A DNA stretch of 34,459 nt from Treponema sp. (GTDB lineage Bacteria; Spirochaetota; Spirochaetia; Treponematales; Treponemataceae). The notes beneath the pieces were generated by a model, which had not been told where the DNA came from, did not search any database, and saw only the letters and a list, made by a program, of their open reading frames with translations. The translations under genes were made by a program, and so were the position numbers. Below are positions 1-7,609 of the stretch, one piece after another (within the stretch, counting starts at the first letter, position 1; every line of letters begins with the position of its first letter). The DNA lies in NCBI GenBank assembly GCA_017551545.1, contig JAFZLJ010000071.1, forward strand, positions 1-34,459, given 5' to 3'.

Positions 1-2
1 GT

Positions 3-719
3 GAAGAAATGGCACATCCAAATGCACGCTTTACAGCTCCTGCTAAGCAGTGTCCATGTATTGCTCCAGAATGGGAAAACCCAGAAGGTGTACCAATTTC
101 TGCAATCCTCTTTGGTGGACGCCGCCCTTCTACTGTACCTCTCGTACATCAGGCTCGCAACTGGAATCACGGTGTATTCTTGGGCTCTATCGTAGGTTCA
201 GAAATCACTGCTGCTTCTACAATCAACCCTGAAGAAGTTGGTAAGATCCGCCGTGACCCATTCGCAATCATTCCATTCTGTGGATACAACATGGGAGACT
301 ATTTCCAGCACTGGGTAAACGTAGGTGCTAAGGCAGATCAGGACAAGCTTCCTAAGATCTTCTACGTAAACTGGTTCCGCAAGGACGAAAACAATGCAGA
401 CCTCCCAGGCGGATTCATGTGGCCAGGATACGGTGATAACAGCCGTGTACTCGCCTGGATCTTCGACCGCTGTGACGGTGTTGACAACTATGTTGATACT
501 CCAATCGGTTATATGCCAAAAGAAGGTGCTTTGAATACTGACGGTCTTGCAGACTACTATAAGAAGACTCTCCCAGAGATCCTCAAAGTAGATGTAGAAG
601 GCTGGAAGAAAGAAGTTAAGGATATTCGTGAAAACCACTATCCTAAGTTCGGAAAGCATCTTCCTAAGGAACTCAACGAGATTCTTGATGATTTGGAATC
701 ACGCTTGAATAAAGCATAA
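3..719 (+). CDS. pckG: Phosphoenolpyruvate carboxykinase (GTP), C-terminal part
   Basis: GTP-dependent PEP carboxykinase interconverts oxaloacetate + GTP and PEP + GDP + CO2 in the cytoplasm. In fermenters it often runs in the CO2-fixing direction toward succinate. The gene is cut by the window edge: the frame is open from base 3, and the visible 238 residues correspond to the C-terminal part of a protein usually near 600 aa. Family landmarks are seen: GVPISAILFGGRRPS followed by VPLVHQARNWNHGV, the segment RRDPFAIIPFCGYNMGDYF, and the nucleotide-binding region MWPGYGDNSRVLAWI. The ATG at 9 is internal, not a start. A strong terminator follows at 808-838, so this is the end of its transcript. 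Identification is firm; the direction of flux is inference. Confidence 0.95.
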   Translation, partial: EEMAHPNARFTAPAKQCPCIAPEWENPEGVPISAILFGGRRPSTVPLVHQARNWNHGVFLGSIVGSEITAASTINPEEVGKIRRDPFAIIPFCGYNMGDYFQHWVNVGAKADQDKLPKIFYVNWFRKDENNADLPGGFMWPGYGDNSRVLAWIFDRCDGVDNYVDTPIGYMPKEGALNTDGLADYYKKTLPEILKVDVEGWKKEVKDIRENHYPKFGKHLPKELNEILDDLESRLNKA

Positions 720-728
720 TTGCTCTGC

Positions 729-793
729 GGTTCCTGAGGTTCTCGAAGGGCCCTTCCCTTCGACAAGCTCAGGACAAGCTAAGCTCAGGGACC
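729..793. repeat. Dispersed palindromic repeat (CCTGAGCTTGTCGAAGG family)
   Basis: An imperfect palindrome built from inverted copies of CCTGAGCTTGTCGAAGGG. The same core occurs at 10311-10334, 11504-11536, 26928-26952, 27659-27686 and 27994-28019, partly inside genes. Here it sits between the pckG stop and its terminator. Confidence 0.8.
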
Positions 794-807
794 CTTTTGA
801 TGACATG

Positions 808-838
808 ATCCCGCTCAGAAATGGGCGGGATTTTTTTT
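808..838 (+). terminator. Rho-independent terminator of pckG
   Basis: A perfect 10-bp stem, ATCCCGCTCA paired with TGGGCGGGAT around a GAAA loop, is followed directly by a run of eight T. It lies about 90 bases after the pckG stop and points in its direction. Confidence 0.9.
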
Positions 839-887
839 ATCTTCCTTGTGATGTGTAATTGGCGGCAATCCAGTTTTTGTAGTCACT

Positions 888-930
888 ACGTTCGCTTCGC
901 TCACTACCAAGTTTGCTACGCAAACTTGCG
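888..930. repeat. Dispersed repeat module (TTCGCTTCGCTCACTA plus hairpin)
   Basis: ACGTTCGCTTCGCTCACTA is followed by a perfect 9-bp hairpin, CAAGTTTGC / GCAAACTTG, with a 3-base loop. It abuts the stop codon of rfbB. A close relative lies in inverted orientation near 11581-11626, so it is a mobile or dispersed intergenic module. It may also act as the end signal for the rfb transcript. Confidence 0.7.
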
Positions 931-2046
931 CTATCTATTCTCATAGTTCTTTACAACCCACTGTTTATATGAACCATTTAGAATATTGTTAATCCAGTCG
1001 CTGTTTTTAAGATACCATTTTACTGTTGCAAGAAGGCCCTGTTCAAAGGTCATTTTGCGTTCCCAGCCAAGTTCTTTTTTGATTTTTGTACAGTCTATGG
1101 CATAGCGCTTGTCGTGACCAGGACGATCTTTTACGTAAGTAATTGTTTTTTCAATTTCATCTACAGGTTTTCCAAGTTCGGCTGCTGTAAGTTCAATTAC
1201 TTTATGAAGAAGCTTAATGTTCTGCCATTCGTTTTCGCCGCCGATGTTATATTTTTCACCGGTAACTCCCTTGTTTACAATGAGCCATACTGCGCGGTTA
1301 TGATCTTCTACATAAATCCAGTCGCGGATATTGTCGCCTTTACCGTAAACAGGAAGATTTTTTCCGTCACAGATATTGCTTATCATAAGTGGGAGCAATT
1401 TTTCAGGGAACTGATATGGTCCGTAGTTGTTTGTACAGTTGCTGAGTGTAATTGGAAGACCGTATGTGTGAAAGTATGCCATTACAACATGATCGCTGCT
1501 GGCCTTGCTTGATGAATACGGGCTGCGTGGATCATAAGGAGTGTCTTCGCGGAAGTAACCGGTTTCTCCAAGAGAACCATAAACTTCATCTGTAGAAATA
1601 TGATGGAAAAGAACGTCGTCGCGGATTGTACCGTCTTCCTTTTTCCAGTAGTTACGGGCAACATCAAGAAGTGTGAATGTTCCCATAACGTTTGTTTTCA
1701 TAAATGTTTCAGGACCAAGAATTGAACGGTCTACGTGGCTTTCTGCAGCAAAGTGAATTACTGTATCAATGTCATACTGCTTGAAAATGCGCTCAATCTG
1801 TGGTCTGTCGCAAATGTCTACTTTTTCAAAGAAATAGCGCTTGCCGGCAAATTTTGCTTCTACATCTGCAAGGCTTTCGAGGTTTCCGGCATAGGTAACG
1901 CAGTCTACGTTTACTACAATTCCGTCAAAATTAGCATCGCCAAAAAGATTTCCTTCGGCAGAGCTCATTCCAAAAAGATAATGAATGAAGTTTGAACCAA
2001 TAAATCCGGCACCACCGGTAATTAAGATATTTTTAAGTTTACGCAT
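931..2046 (-). CDS. rfbB: dTDP-glucose 4,6-dehydratase
   Basis: Converts dTDP-glucose to dTDP-4-keto-6-deoxyglucose, the second step of dTDP-rhamnose and related sugar synthesis. It is a cytoplasmic short-chain dehydrogenase/reductase of 371 aa, the usual length. The Rossmann motif TGGAGFIGS is at residues 10-18, HFAAESHVDRS near 90, the catalytic STDEVYGS segment near 145, and YSSSK (the YxxxK pair) near 175. The ATG at 2046 is chosen because GGAGG lies 8 bases ahead; an upstream TTG start at 2061 has no such support. It is the last gene of the rfbA-rfbC-rfbB run, separated from rfbC by a 60-base gap with a small hairpin. Confidence 0.96.
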   Translation of the reverse strand: MRKLKNILITGGAGFIGSNFIHYLFGMSSAEGNLFGDANFDGIVVNVDCVTYAGNLESLADVEAKFAGKRYFFEKVDICDRPQIERIFKQYDIDTVIHFAAESHVDRSILGPETFMKTNVMGTFTLLDVARNYWKKEDGTIRDDVLFHHISTDEVYGSLGETGYFREDTPYDPRSPYSSSKASSDHVVMAYFHTYGLPITLSNCTNNYGPYQFPEKLLPLMISNICDGKNLPVYGKGDNIRDWIYVEDHNRAVWLIVNKGVTGEKYNIGGENEWQNIKLLHKVIELTAAELGKPVDEIEKTITYVKDRPGHDKRYAIDCTKIKKELGWERKMTFEQGLLATVKWYLKNSDWINNILNGSYKQWVVKNYENR

Positions 2047-2071
2047 GAATGTTACCTCCAATATGGTAGAC

Positions 2072-2093
2072 CTAAAAATTGCCTTCGCAATTT
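2072..2093. terminator. Hairpin with flanking A/T runs between rfbC and rfbB
   Basis: A perfect 9-bp stem AAAAATTGC / GCAATTTTT with loop CTTC and flanking A and T runs could end transcription in either direction. Lying inside the rfb cluster, it may attenuate rfbB relative to rfbA and rfbC, or be a small repeat. Confidence 0.5.
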
Positions 2094-2106
2094 TTTTAAC
2101 GGTCTG

Positions 2107-2730
2107 CTATTTAACACCGGCCGCCAGCGGCCTTACACACCATTTTCCTTCTTTATCAAAATATTTTCCGTTAGGGTCAAAGGCAGGATGTTTTCCGTCT
2201 TTTTCGCTGAGCAATGGGGTAAGACCAGGAGCTACACTTGCCCAGTCAATATTTATTACAGGATCGTTCCACATAAGACCGCCCTCACCTTTCGGGTCAT
2301 AAAAATCGGTACACTTATAGGCAAAAACGGCACTGTCGCTCAAAACATAAAAGCCGTGAGCAAAGCCCTGAGGAACATAAAATTCATTCTGCTTTTCGCT
2401 GTCTAAAATTACACCGTGATATTTTCCAAAGGTTGGAGAACCACAGCGGATATCAACTGCAACATCATAAACACGGCCGCTTACTGCACGAACAAGCTTT
2501 CCCTGTGGATGCTGTGTCTGGAAATGAAGTCCACGGAGAACTCCTTTTGTAGAAGCGCTTTGATTATCCTGAACAAATTTCATTGTAAGTCCGGCAGCAA
2601 AGAAATCACGTTCGCTGTAAACTTCAAAAAAGTAACCGCGGGCATCACCGAAAACCTTTGGCTGTATTTCGTAAAGGCCTTCTATTTTTGTTCCGTCTGC
2701 CGAAAAACATTCTTTAAATTCAAATGACAT
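2107..2730 (-). CDS. rfbC: dTDP-4-dehydrorhamnose 3,5-epimerase
   Basis: Epimerises C3 and C5 of dTDP-4-keto-6-deoxyglucose to give dTDP-4-keto-L-rhamnose. The protein is a cupin of 207 aa, slightly longer than the typical 180-190 aa. Family landmarks are FVQDNQSASTKGVLRGLHFQ (catalytic His in RGLHFQ), GRVYDVAVDIRCGSPTFGKY and PQGFAHGFYVLSD. The ATG at 2730 is used because GGAGT sits 5 bases before it. A longer frame starting at 2799 would merely translate the palindromic repeat (RHCERSEAIQ), a well-known annotation artefact. It lies between rfbA and rfbB in one direction, so the three are probably co-transcribed. Confidence 0.95.
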   Translation of the reverse strand: MSFEFKECFSADGTKIEGLYEIQPKVFGDARGYFFEVYSERDFFAAGLTMKFVQDNQSASTKGVLRGLHFQTQHPQGKLVRAVSGRVYDVAVDIRCGSPTFGKYHGVILDSEKQNEFYVPQGFAHGFYVLSDSAVFAYKCTDFYDPKGEGGLMWNDPVINIDWASVAPGLTPLLSEKDGKHPAFDPNGKYFDKEGKWCVRPLAAGVK

Positions 2731-2741
2731 TATATACTCCT

Positions 2742-2802
2742 GGATTGCTTCGCTTCGCTCGCAATGACGGTCATTGCGAGGAGCGTAGCGACGTGGCAAT
2801 CC
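2742..2802. repeat. Palindromic repeat of the 'CERSEAIQ' type
   Basis: A long inverted repeat: GGATTGC at 2742 pairs with GCAATCC ending at 2802, with inner CGCTTCGCTCGCAATGA opposite TCATTGCGAGGAGCG. It fills the rfbA-rfbC gap. A related copy covers 12414-12453. Such units give spurious peptides like RHCERSEAIQ when translated. Confidence 0.8.
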
Positions 2803-2804
2803 AC

Positions 2805-3677
2805 TTAATTTCCAGCTATAAATTCCAGATATCTACCGTAATCTGTCTTATAGCCCTTTGCAAGCTCAAGCAGCTGGTCCTTTGTAAGCCAGCCGTTTTT
2901 GTATGCAATTTCTTCTATACAAGATACATATAATCCCTGGCGCTTCTGGATTGTAGCAATAAAGTTGCTTGCTTCAAGAAGTCCGTCGTAAGTACCGGTG
3001 TCGAGCCATGCCATACCACGACCAAGCTTTTCTACCTTAAGCTGCTTGCGGTCAAGATATTCGTTGTTTACAGAAGTAATTTCAATTTCGCCGCGGGCAC
3101 TAGGCTTTACATTTGCAGCAATGTCTACAACTTCGTTTGTATAAAAGTAAAGACCTGGAACTGCATAGTTTGATTTTGGATTTGCAGGTTTTTCTTCAAT
3201 TCCAAGAGCGTTTCCGTTCTGATCAAACTCTACAACACCATAAGCTGTAGCGTCTTTTACATAATATCCGAATACTACGCTCTTTTTTTCTGTTTCTACA
3301 GTCTGGCGGGCACGTTTAAGAGTCTGAGTAAAGCTCTGTCCGTAGAAAATATTATCACCAAGAACAAGGGCAACATCATCATTACCAATAAATTCACGGC
3401 CTACAATAAAGGCATCTGCAAGTCCGCGTGGCTGCTCCTGTACTTTATAAGAAAATTTCATTCCAAGCCAGGCTCCGTCACCAAAAAGCTCTTCAAAAAG
3501 AGGAAGATCACGAGGTGTACTGATAATCAATACTTCGCGTATTCCTGCAAGCATAAGTACGCTCAAAGGATAATAAATCATAGGCTTATCATAAAGCGGA
3601 AGAATCTGCTTTGAAACTGCTTTAGTAATAGGATAAAGACGTGTTCCACTTCCACCGGCAAGAATAATACCTTTCAT
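2805..3677 (-). CDS. rfbA: Glucose-1-phosphate thymidylyltransferase
   Basis: Makes dTDP-glucose from dTTP and glucose-1-phosphate, the first committed step of dTDP-deoxysugar synthesis. The 290-aa length is typical. The nucleotide-binding signature [17 protein letters not shown] is near residues 8-24, followed by [22 protein letters not shown], the active-site stretch LGDNIFYGQ, and [19 protein letters not shown]. The start ATG at 3677 has GGAGG shortly upstream. It is the first gene of the rfb run and is divergent from the PurF-like gene, with a 91-base shared promoter region. Confidence 0.97.
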   Translation of the reverse strand: MKGIILAGGSGTRLYPITKAVSKQILPLYDKPMIYYPLSVLMLAGIREVLIISTPRDLPLFEELFGDGAWLGMKFSYKVQEQPRGLADAFIVGREFIGNDDVALVLGDNIFYGQSFTQTLKRARQTVETEKKSVVFGYYVKDATAYGVVEFDQNGNALGIEEKPANPKSNYAVPGLYFYTNEVVDIAANVKPSARGEIEITSVNNEYLDRKQLKVEKLGRGMAWLDTGTYDGLLEASNFIATIQKRQGLYVSCIEEIAYKNGWLTKDQLLELAKGYKTDYGRYLEFIAGN

Positions 3678-3693
3678 AAATGTGCCTCCAAAA

Positions 3694-3713
3694 ATATATA
3701 CATAAATATTCTA
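3694..3713 (-). promoter_or_regulatory. Extended -10 promoter of rfbA
   Basis: On the minus strand TGTGCTAGAATA gives an extended -10 box (TAGAAT at 3713-3708) about 30 bases before the rfbA ATG. It is preceded by an A-rich tract. Nearly the same string precedes the gene at 7541, which supports it as a promoter type. No good -35 box is seen. Confidence 0.5.
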
Positions 3714-3768
3714 GCACATTTTTTGCTTTTTCGCTATACTATTGCTTTCGGAGAAACGGAGGCATTTT

Positions 3769-5184
3769 ATGGGTGGCATTTTTGGTGTTGCTTCAAAATC
3801 AGACTGTTCTTTAGACTTATTTTTTGGTGTAGATTATCATTCTCACTTGGGAACAAGACGCGGCGGACTTGCTGTTTATTCAGAAGAAGGACGTTTTGAG
3901 CGCTCAATTCATAACATTCAGAACTCACCGTTCCGTACAAAATTTGAAAACGACATTGAAGAAATGCACGGTCATCTTGGAATCGGTTGTATAAGTGATT
4001 ATGAGCCGCAGCCTCTGCTTGTAAACTCTCATCTTGGAAGCTGGGCAATTACAACTGTAGGAATTGTTACAAACAAGGACGAGCTTGTAAAAGAAGTACT
4101 TGATTCAGGCTACACACACTTCCTTGAAATGAGTGGTGGTGAAATTAACCAGACAGAGCTTATCGTTGCCCTTATAAATCATGAAAAAACAATTGTTGAC
4201 GGAATTAAATATGTTCAGAGCAAAATAAAAGGTTCTATTACAATGCTTGTTCTTACCAAAGACTGCATTTATGGAGCACGAGACCGCCTTGGACGCACCC
4301 CTCTTCAGATTGGTAAAAAAGACGGTGCTTACTGTCTTTCTTTTGAAAACTTTGCTTATGTAAATCTTGGATATACAGACTGCCACGAGCTTGGACCTGC
4401 AGAAATCGTTAAACTCACTGCAGATGGATATGAAGTGCTCCAGCAGCCTGGTAAAGAAATGAAAATCTGTACCTTCCTTTGGATTTACTACGGCTACCCT
4501 ACTGCAAGCTATGAAGGCGTAAATGTTGAATCAATGCGCTATAACTGCGGAAAATATCTTGCAAACCGCGACAAGGGTTCTGTTGAACCTGATATTATTG
4601 CAGGTGTACCTGATTCTGGTACTGCACATGCAATTGGTTATGCCAACGAAAGCGGTCTTCCTTTTGCACGTCCTTTCATTAAGTATACTCCGACATGGCC
4701 ACGTTCATTTATGCCTACAAACCAGGAACAGCGAAACTTGATTGCACACATGAAGCTTATTCCTGTTCAGTCGCTTATTAAAGGTAAAAAGATTCTTTTG
4801 ATTGATGACTCTATTGTACGCGGAACACAGCTTAGAGAAACTACAGAGTTCCTTTATAATTCAGGTGCAAAGGAAGTTCACGTTCGCCCTGCTTGCCCGC
4901 CGCTGCTTTTTGGATGTAAATATCTGAACTTCAGCCGCTCTAAGAGTGAAATGGATTTGATTACACGACGAATCATCAAGCAGTTTGAAGGCGACAATGT
5001 AACTGATGAAGTTTTAAGAGAATATGCAAACCCTGATAGTCCAAAGTATGCTGCAATGCTTGAAGAAATCAGAAAGCAGCTGCACTTTACAACACTGCGC
5101 TATCACCGTCTTGATGATATGCTTGATAGCACAGGGCTGGATCATTGTAAGCTTTGTACATACTGTTGGGATGGCCGAGAGTAA
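3769..5184 (+). CDS. PurF-like amidophosphoribosyltransferase lacking the glutaminase cysteine
   Basis: Homologous over its whole 471 aa to glutamine PRPP amidotransferase, which makes phosphoribosylamine in purine synthesis. True PurF starts (after processing) with a catalytic Cys in CGI/CGVFG; here the protein begins MGGIFGVAS, so that position is Gly. The rest of the Ntn-hydrolase domain is recognisable (SHLGTRRGG, GHLGIG). The PRPP-binding loop LLIDDSIVRGTQ (about residues 341-353) is intact. Cysteines near 234, 376/384 and 460-466 (CKLCTYC) fit the Fe-S ligands of Bacillus-type PurF. The ATG at 3769 has CGGAGG 6 bases ahead; a TTG at 3742 would add 9 residues but no Cys. It may be an ammonia-dependent or repurposed PRPP enzyme. 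Confidence 0.85.
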   Translation: MGGIFGVASKSDCSLDLFFGVDYHSHLGTRRGGLAVYSEEGRFERSIHNIQNSPFRTKFENDIEEMHGHLGIGCISDYEPQPLLVNSHLGSWAITTVGIVTNKDELVKEVLDSGYTHFLEMSGGEINQTELIVALINHEKTIVDGIKYVQSKIKGSITMLVLTKDCIYGARDRLGRTPLQIGKKDGAYCLSFENFAYVNLGYTDCHELGPAEIVKLTADGYEVLQQPGKEMKICTFLWIYYGYPTASYEGVNVESMRYNCGKYLANRDKGSVEPDIIAGVPDSGTAHAIGYANESGLPFARPFIKYTPTWPRSFMPTNQEQRNLIAHMKLIPVQSLIKGKKILLIDDSIVRGTQLRETTEFLYNSGAKEVHVRPACPPLLFGCKYLNFSRSKSEMDLITRRIIKQFEGDNVTDEVLREYANPDSPKYAAMLEEIRKQLHFTTLRYHRLDDMLDSTGLDHCKLCTYCWDGRE

Positions 5185-7134
5185 TTAGAGTCTGACAATA
5201 AACGGTTGTGCAGGCAGTCCGTTTTTAGAATACAGCGTTACAAATTCAGGACAGTTGGTCCACAGATAGCGGAGCTCTTTTACAGGGTATCCGCTTTCTT
5301 TTATCTGCTGAGGGATTTCAACTTCTACAGTATCTGCGCCCACTACATTCCCTTTGGCTTTTATGTGCAAGCTGTCTGGTCCTGCAAATGGAGTTTTATC
5401 ATCTTTGCGGCAGACAAAGTACAAGCCCTGAACACCGACAAGCTCTGAATTATTCATTATAACTTCCTGATCAAAGCTGATTGTCACTTTATCTGCAGTA
5501 ACCTTATAATCTTTCATAACCGGAGCAGGTGGATAATTCTTGCCATAAGCTAAACGCAAAGCCTCGTGCGCGGCACGTTCTCCAACAACGATTTTATCTT
5601 CGGGGTGAAGGTCGTTCCACTCGCCGGCGTCTACTAAAGATGCAAGAGCAGCATTCTTTACAAGAGCTACTCCATCGGCCTGTGCCTTACGCAGCCATGC
5701 CCAGTCTTCAGGGAAGTTACGCTGCTCGTCCTTGTAGCCGTCGCCCCACTTTGGAAGCTGAACTACAACAACAGGCATATTCTTTGGTGCATAAGTAAAT
5801 TTCTGGCGCCAGGTTGCAATCATTGTACTTAAGAGGTCGGCATATTCAAACGAACCCCATGTATTAGATTCACCCTGATACCACAAAGCTCCGGCAACTG
5901 CATAATTAAAAGCAGGGGCAAGCATTGAATTATAAAGTGCTGTAGGCTGCCATTCAAAGAAAGTTCCACCAGGAGCAGAAGGAGCATCGCAGGCAGTTCG
6001 TTTTTTCCATTCACCGTCAAGGCTTAGACGTTGCTTGGAATTAAAGATGGCATAAGTTTTATCTTCGTAAAAACGGATTGGAGTCTGATTAGTTTTGACT
6101 ACACGGACTGTAATTGTATTTTTTCCGGGATGAAGAACATCCTTTGGAATTATATATCTTCTTGGAGGATAGCAGTAAGGTGTTTCGCCGCAAAAAACTC
6201 CGTTTACCCATGCCTTGTCTGATTCAACAATTACGCCAAGCCAGAGTCTTATATCTTCATTCGGCATTGTAAGGGCAGCAAGCTCTGCAGAAGAAATATC
6301 TATTTCTTTTTTGAACCAGCAGACTCCGCCTTCTTTAAGATCATAAAAATTATTCGGAATAAAACAAGTTTCCCAGCTGCTGTCATTGCTGATTTCTTCA
6401 AATGAAAGTGATTCCCAATGTTCCTTAAGGCCTGTATCTGCGGCTTCAAGATTTTTAAACCATTCAGCATTTGCCCTCTGCTCACGTTCCTGCTGCTCTT
6501 TAACTGCACCAGGCTTTCTCCACTTTTCAAGCAGATCAATATAGTTAGTCTTTCCTAACTGCTTTAATGATTCTTCACTCATCCATGAAGTAATCGGTGA
6601 ACCACCCTGACTTGCATTTATAATTCCAACAGGTACGCCAAGCTCCTGCTCAAGATAACTTGCAAAAAAGTATGCAGTTCCGCTCATCTGTGCAATAGTT
6701 TCAGGGGAAGCACAAATCCAGGTCGGGTTTTCTACAGAATCTTTTGGGCCGTCATAAGAAAAAGTAATTGGCACAGTAATCATGCGGATATTATCATTTT
6801 TAGGAAGCTTCATTCTGTGCGGATAGCTGAAGCGAAGACGATCCATAGGAAGCTGTGCATTTGACTGGCCTGAGTTTACCCATACTTCACCAACCCAGAC
6901 ATCTTTAAAAGTTACGGTATCGCTGCCAGAAGTGAGTTTAAGTTCAAAAGGGCCGCCTGCTTCACCGGGATTAAATTCAATTTTCCAGCGGCCGTCTGAC
7001 TGAGCAGTTGCCTTTGCTGTAGTGTCTCTGAAAGAAAGAGAGACCTCTCCTTGTGCACCATCACCAAAAATGCAGTTTACAGTATTACGCTGCAGAACCA
7101 TTCCGTCTGCATAGATTCCTAAGACCTTAATCAT
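5185..7134 (-). CDS. Sialate O-acetylesterase-like SGNH carbohydrate esterase
   Basis: A 649-aa protein of the sialate 9-O-acetylesterase (SASA) family, expected to remove acetyl groups from sugars. The nucleophile block VNSGQSNAQLPM has Ser at residue 91. ASQGGSPITSWM (oxyanion region) and GALWYQGESN follow, and LVDAGEWNDLHPEDK near the end supplies the Asp/His pair. An inserted beta-sandwich (WETCFIPNNFY ... WLGVIVESDKAWVNG) is typical of the longer members. No signal peptide is seen, so it likely acts in the cytoplasm on imported oligosaccharides. It starts 2 bases after the C_GCAxxG_C_C gene stop (same operon) and ends exactly against the stop of the opposing PurF-like gene. Substrate is not fixed by sequence. 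Confidence 0.85.
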   Translation of the reverse strand: MIKVLGIYADGMVLQRNTVNCIFGDGAQGEVSLSFRDTTAKATAQSDGRWKIEFNPGEAGGPFELKLTSGSDTVTFKDVWVGEVWVNSGQSNAQLPMDRLRFSYPHRMKLPKNDNIRMITVPITFSYDGPKDSVENPTWICASPETIAQMSGTAYFFASYLEQELGVPVGIINASQGGSPITSWMSEESLKQLGKTNYIDLLEKWRKPGAVKEQQEREQRANAEWFKNLEAADTGLKEHWESLSFEEISNDSSWETCFIPNNFYDLKEGGVCWFKKEIDISSAELAALTMPNEDIRLWLGVIVESDKAWVNGVFCGETPYCYPPRRYIIPKDVLHPGKNTITVRVVKTNQTPIRFYEDKTYAIFNSKQRLSLDGEWKKRTACDAPSAPGGTFFEWQPTALYNSMLAPAFNYAVAGALWYQGESNTWGSFEYADLLSTMIATWRQKFTYAPKNMPVVVVQLPKWGDGYKDEQRNFPEDWAWLRKAQADGVALVKNAALASLVDAGEWNDLHPEDKIVVGERAAHEALRLAYGKNYPPAPVMKDYKVTADKVTISFDQEVIMNNSELVGVQGLYFVCRKDDKTPFAGPDSLHIKAKGNVVGADTVEVEIPQQIKESGYPVKELRYLWTNCPEFVTLYSKNGLPAQPFIVRL

Positions 7135-7136
7135 AA

Positions 7137-7541
7137 TTATATCTTTCCGTTTTCTTTAAGGATTTGCTCAACAAACTCTACCATTTCATAAACAAGTGCA
7201 TCGCAATGAGGCTTTCTTTCGCCGCCATGTTCTGCATTTACGCGCAGGAGGTCTGCACAGTTTACCATGCCGTCATGTTTTTCTTTGAAAAAATCAACAA
7301 GACGTTTTGTTGTAGCGTTATCATCTACGCCGTAAAGTCCAAGCACCATAAGAGCGCCTGTAATTACACCGCAGGTTCCGCCGGATTTCATGCCAAGACC
7401 AAAGCAGGCACCCATTTTATAGGCAAGCTCGTCGGCAATTCCGGCATCCTTATTGAAAGACATTAAAACAGACTGCGCGCAATTGTGATGTGGTTCAACA
7501 ATTGCACGTATTTCTTTTGCTCTATCAAGATATTTGCTCAT
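7137..7541 (-). CDS. C_GCAxxG_C_C family protein
   Basis: A small 134-aa protein of the C_GCAxxG_C_C family, presumed redox-related but without a defined reaction. The signature is visible: HNCAQSVL near residue 20, then GACFGLGMKSGGTCGVITGALMVLG (residues about 44-68), and two further conserved Cys (NCADLL and HCDALV). It begins with ATG at 7541 behind an extended -10 promoter (TAGAAT at 7572-7567). It is the first gene of a two-gene operon with the esterase (2-base gap). The functional link with the esterase is unknown. Confidence 0.85.
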   Translation of the reverse strand: MSKYLDRAKEIRAIVEPHHNCAQSVLMSFNKDAGIADELAYKMGACFGLGMKSGGTCGVITGALMVLGLYGVDDNATTKRLVDFFKEKHDGMVNCADLLRVNAEHGGERKPHCDALVYEMVEFVEQILKENGKI

Positions 7542-7552
7542 ATTATACCCCT

Positions 7553-7572
7553 ATACTTATAGAAGTATTCTA
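7553..7572 (-). promoter_or_regulatory. Extended -10 promoter of the C_GCAxxG_C_C/esterase operon
   Basis: Minus-strand TGTGCTAGAATA places a TAGAAT -10 box at 7572-7567, 25 bases before the ATG, after GCAAAAAAAG. The arrangement matches the rfbA promoter almost base for base. Confidence 0.5.
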
Positions 7573-7609
7573 GCACACTTTTTTTGCACTGTCATCGTCG
7601 ATTACACCA

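Noticed and set aside
198..659. Minus-strand open frame opposite pckG
   Set aside because: It is the antisense shadow of a strongly conserved coding region with no start signals.
2731..2799. N-terminal extension of rfbC (MPRRYAPRNDRHCERSEAIQ)
   Set aside because: It is translation of a palindromic repeat; ATG 2730 with GGAGT matches the family N-terminus.
3742..3768. TTG start for the PurF-like protein, as a possible propeptide
   Set aside because: There is no cysteine after it to be exposed by processing, and CGGAGG points to ATG 3769.
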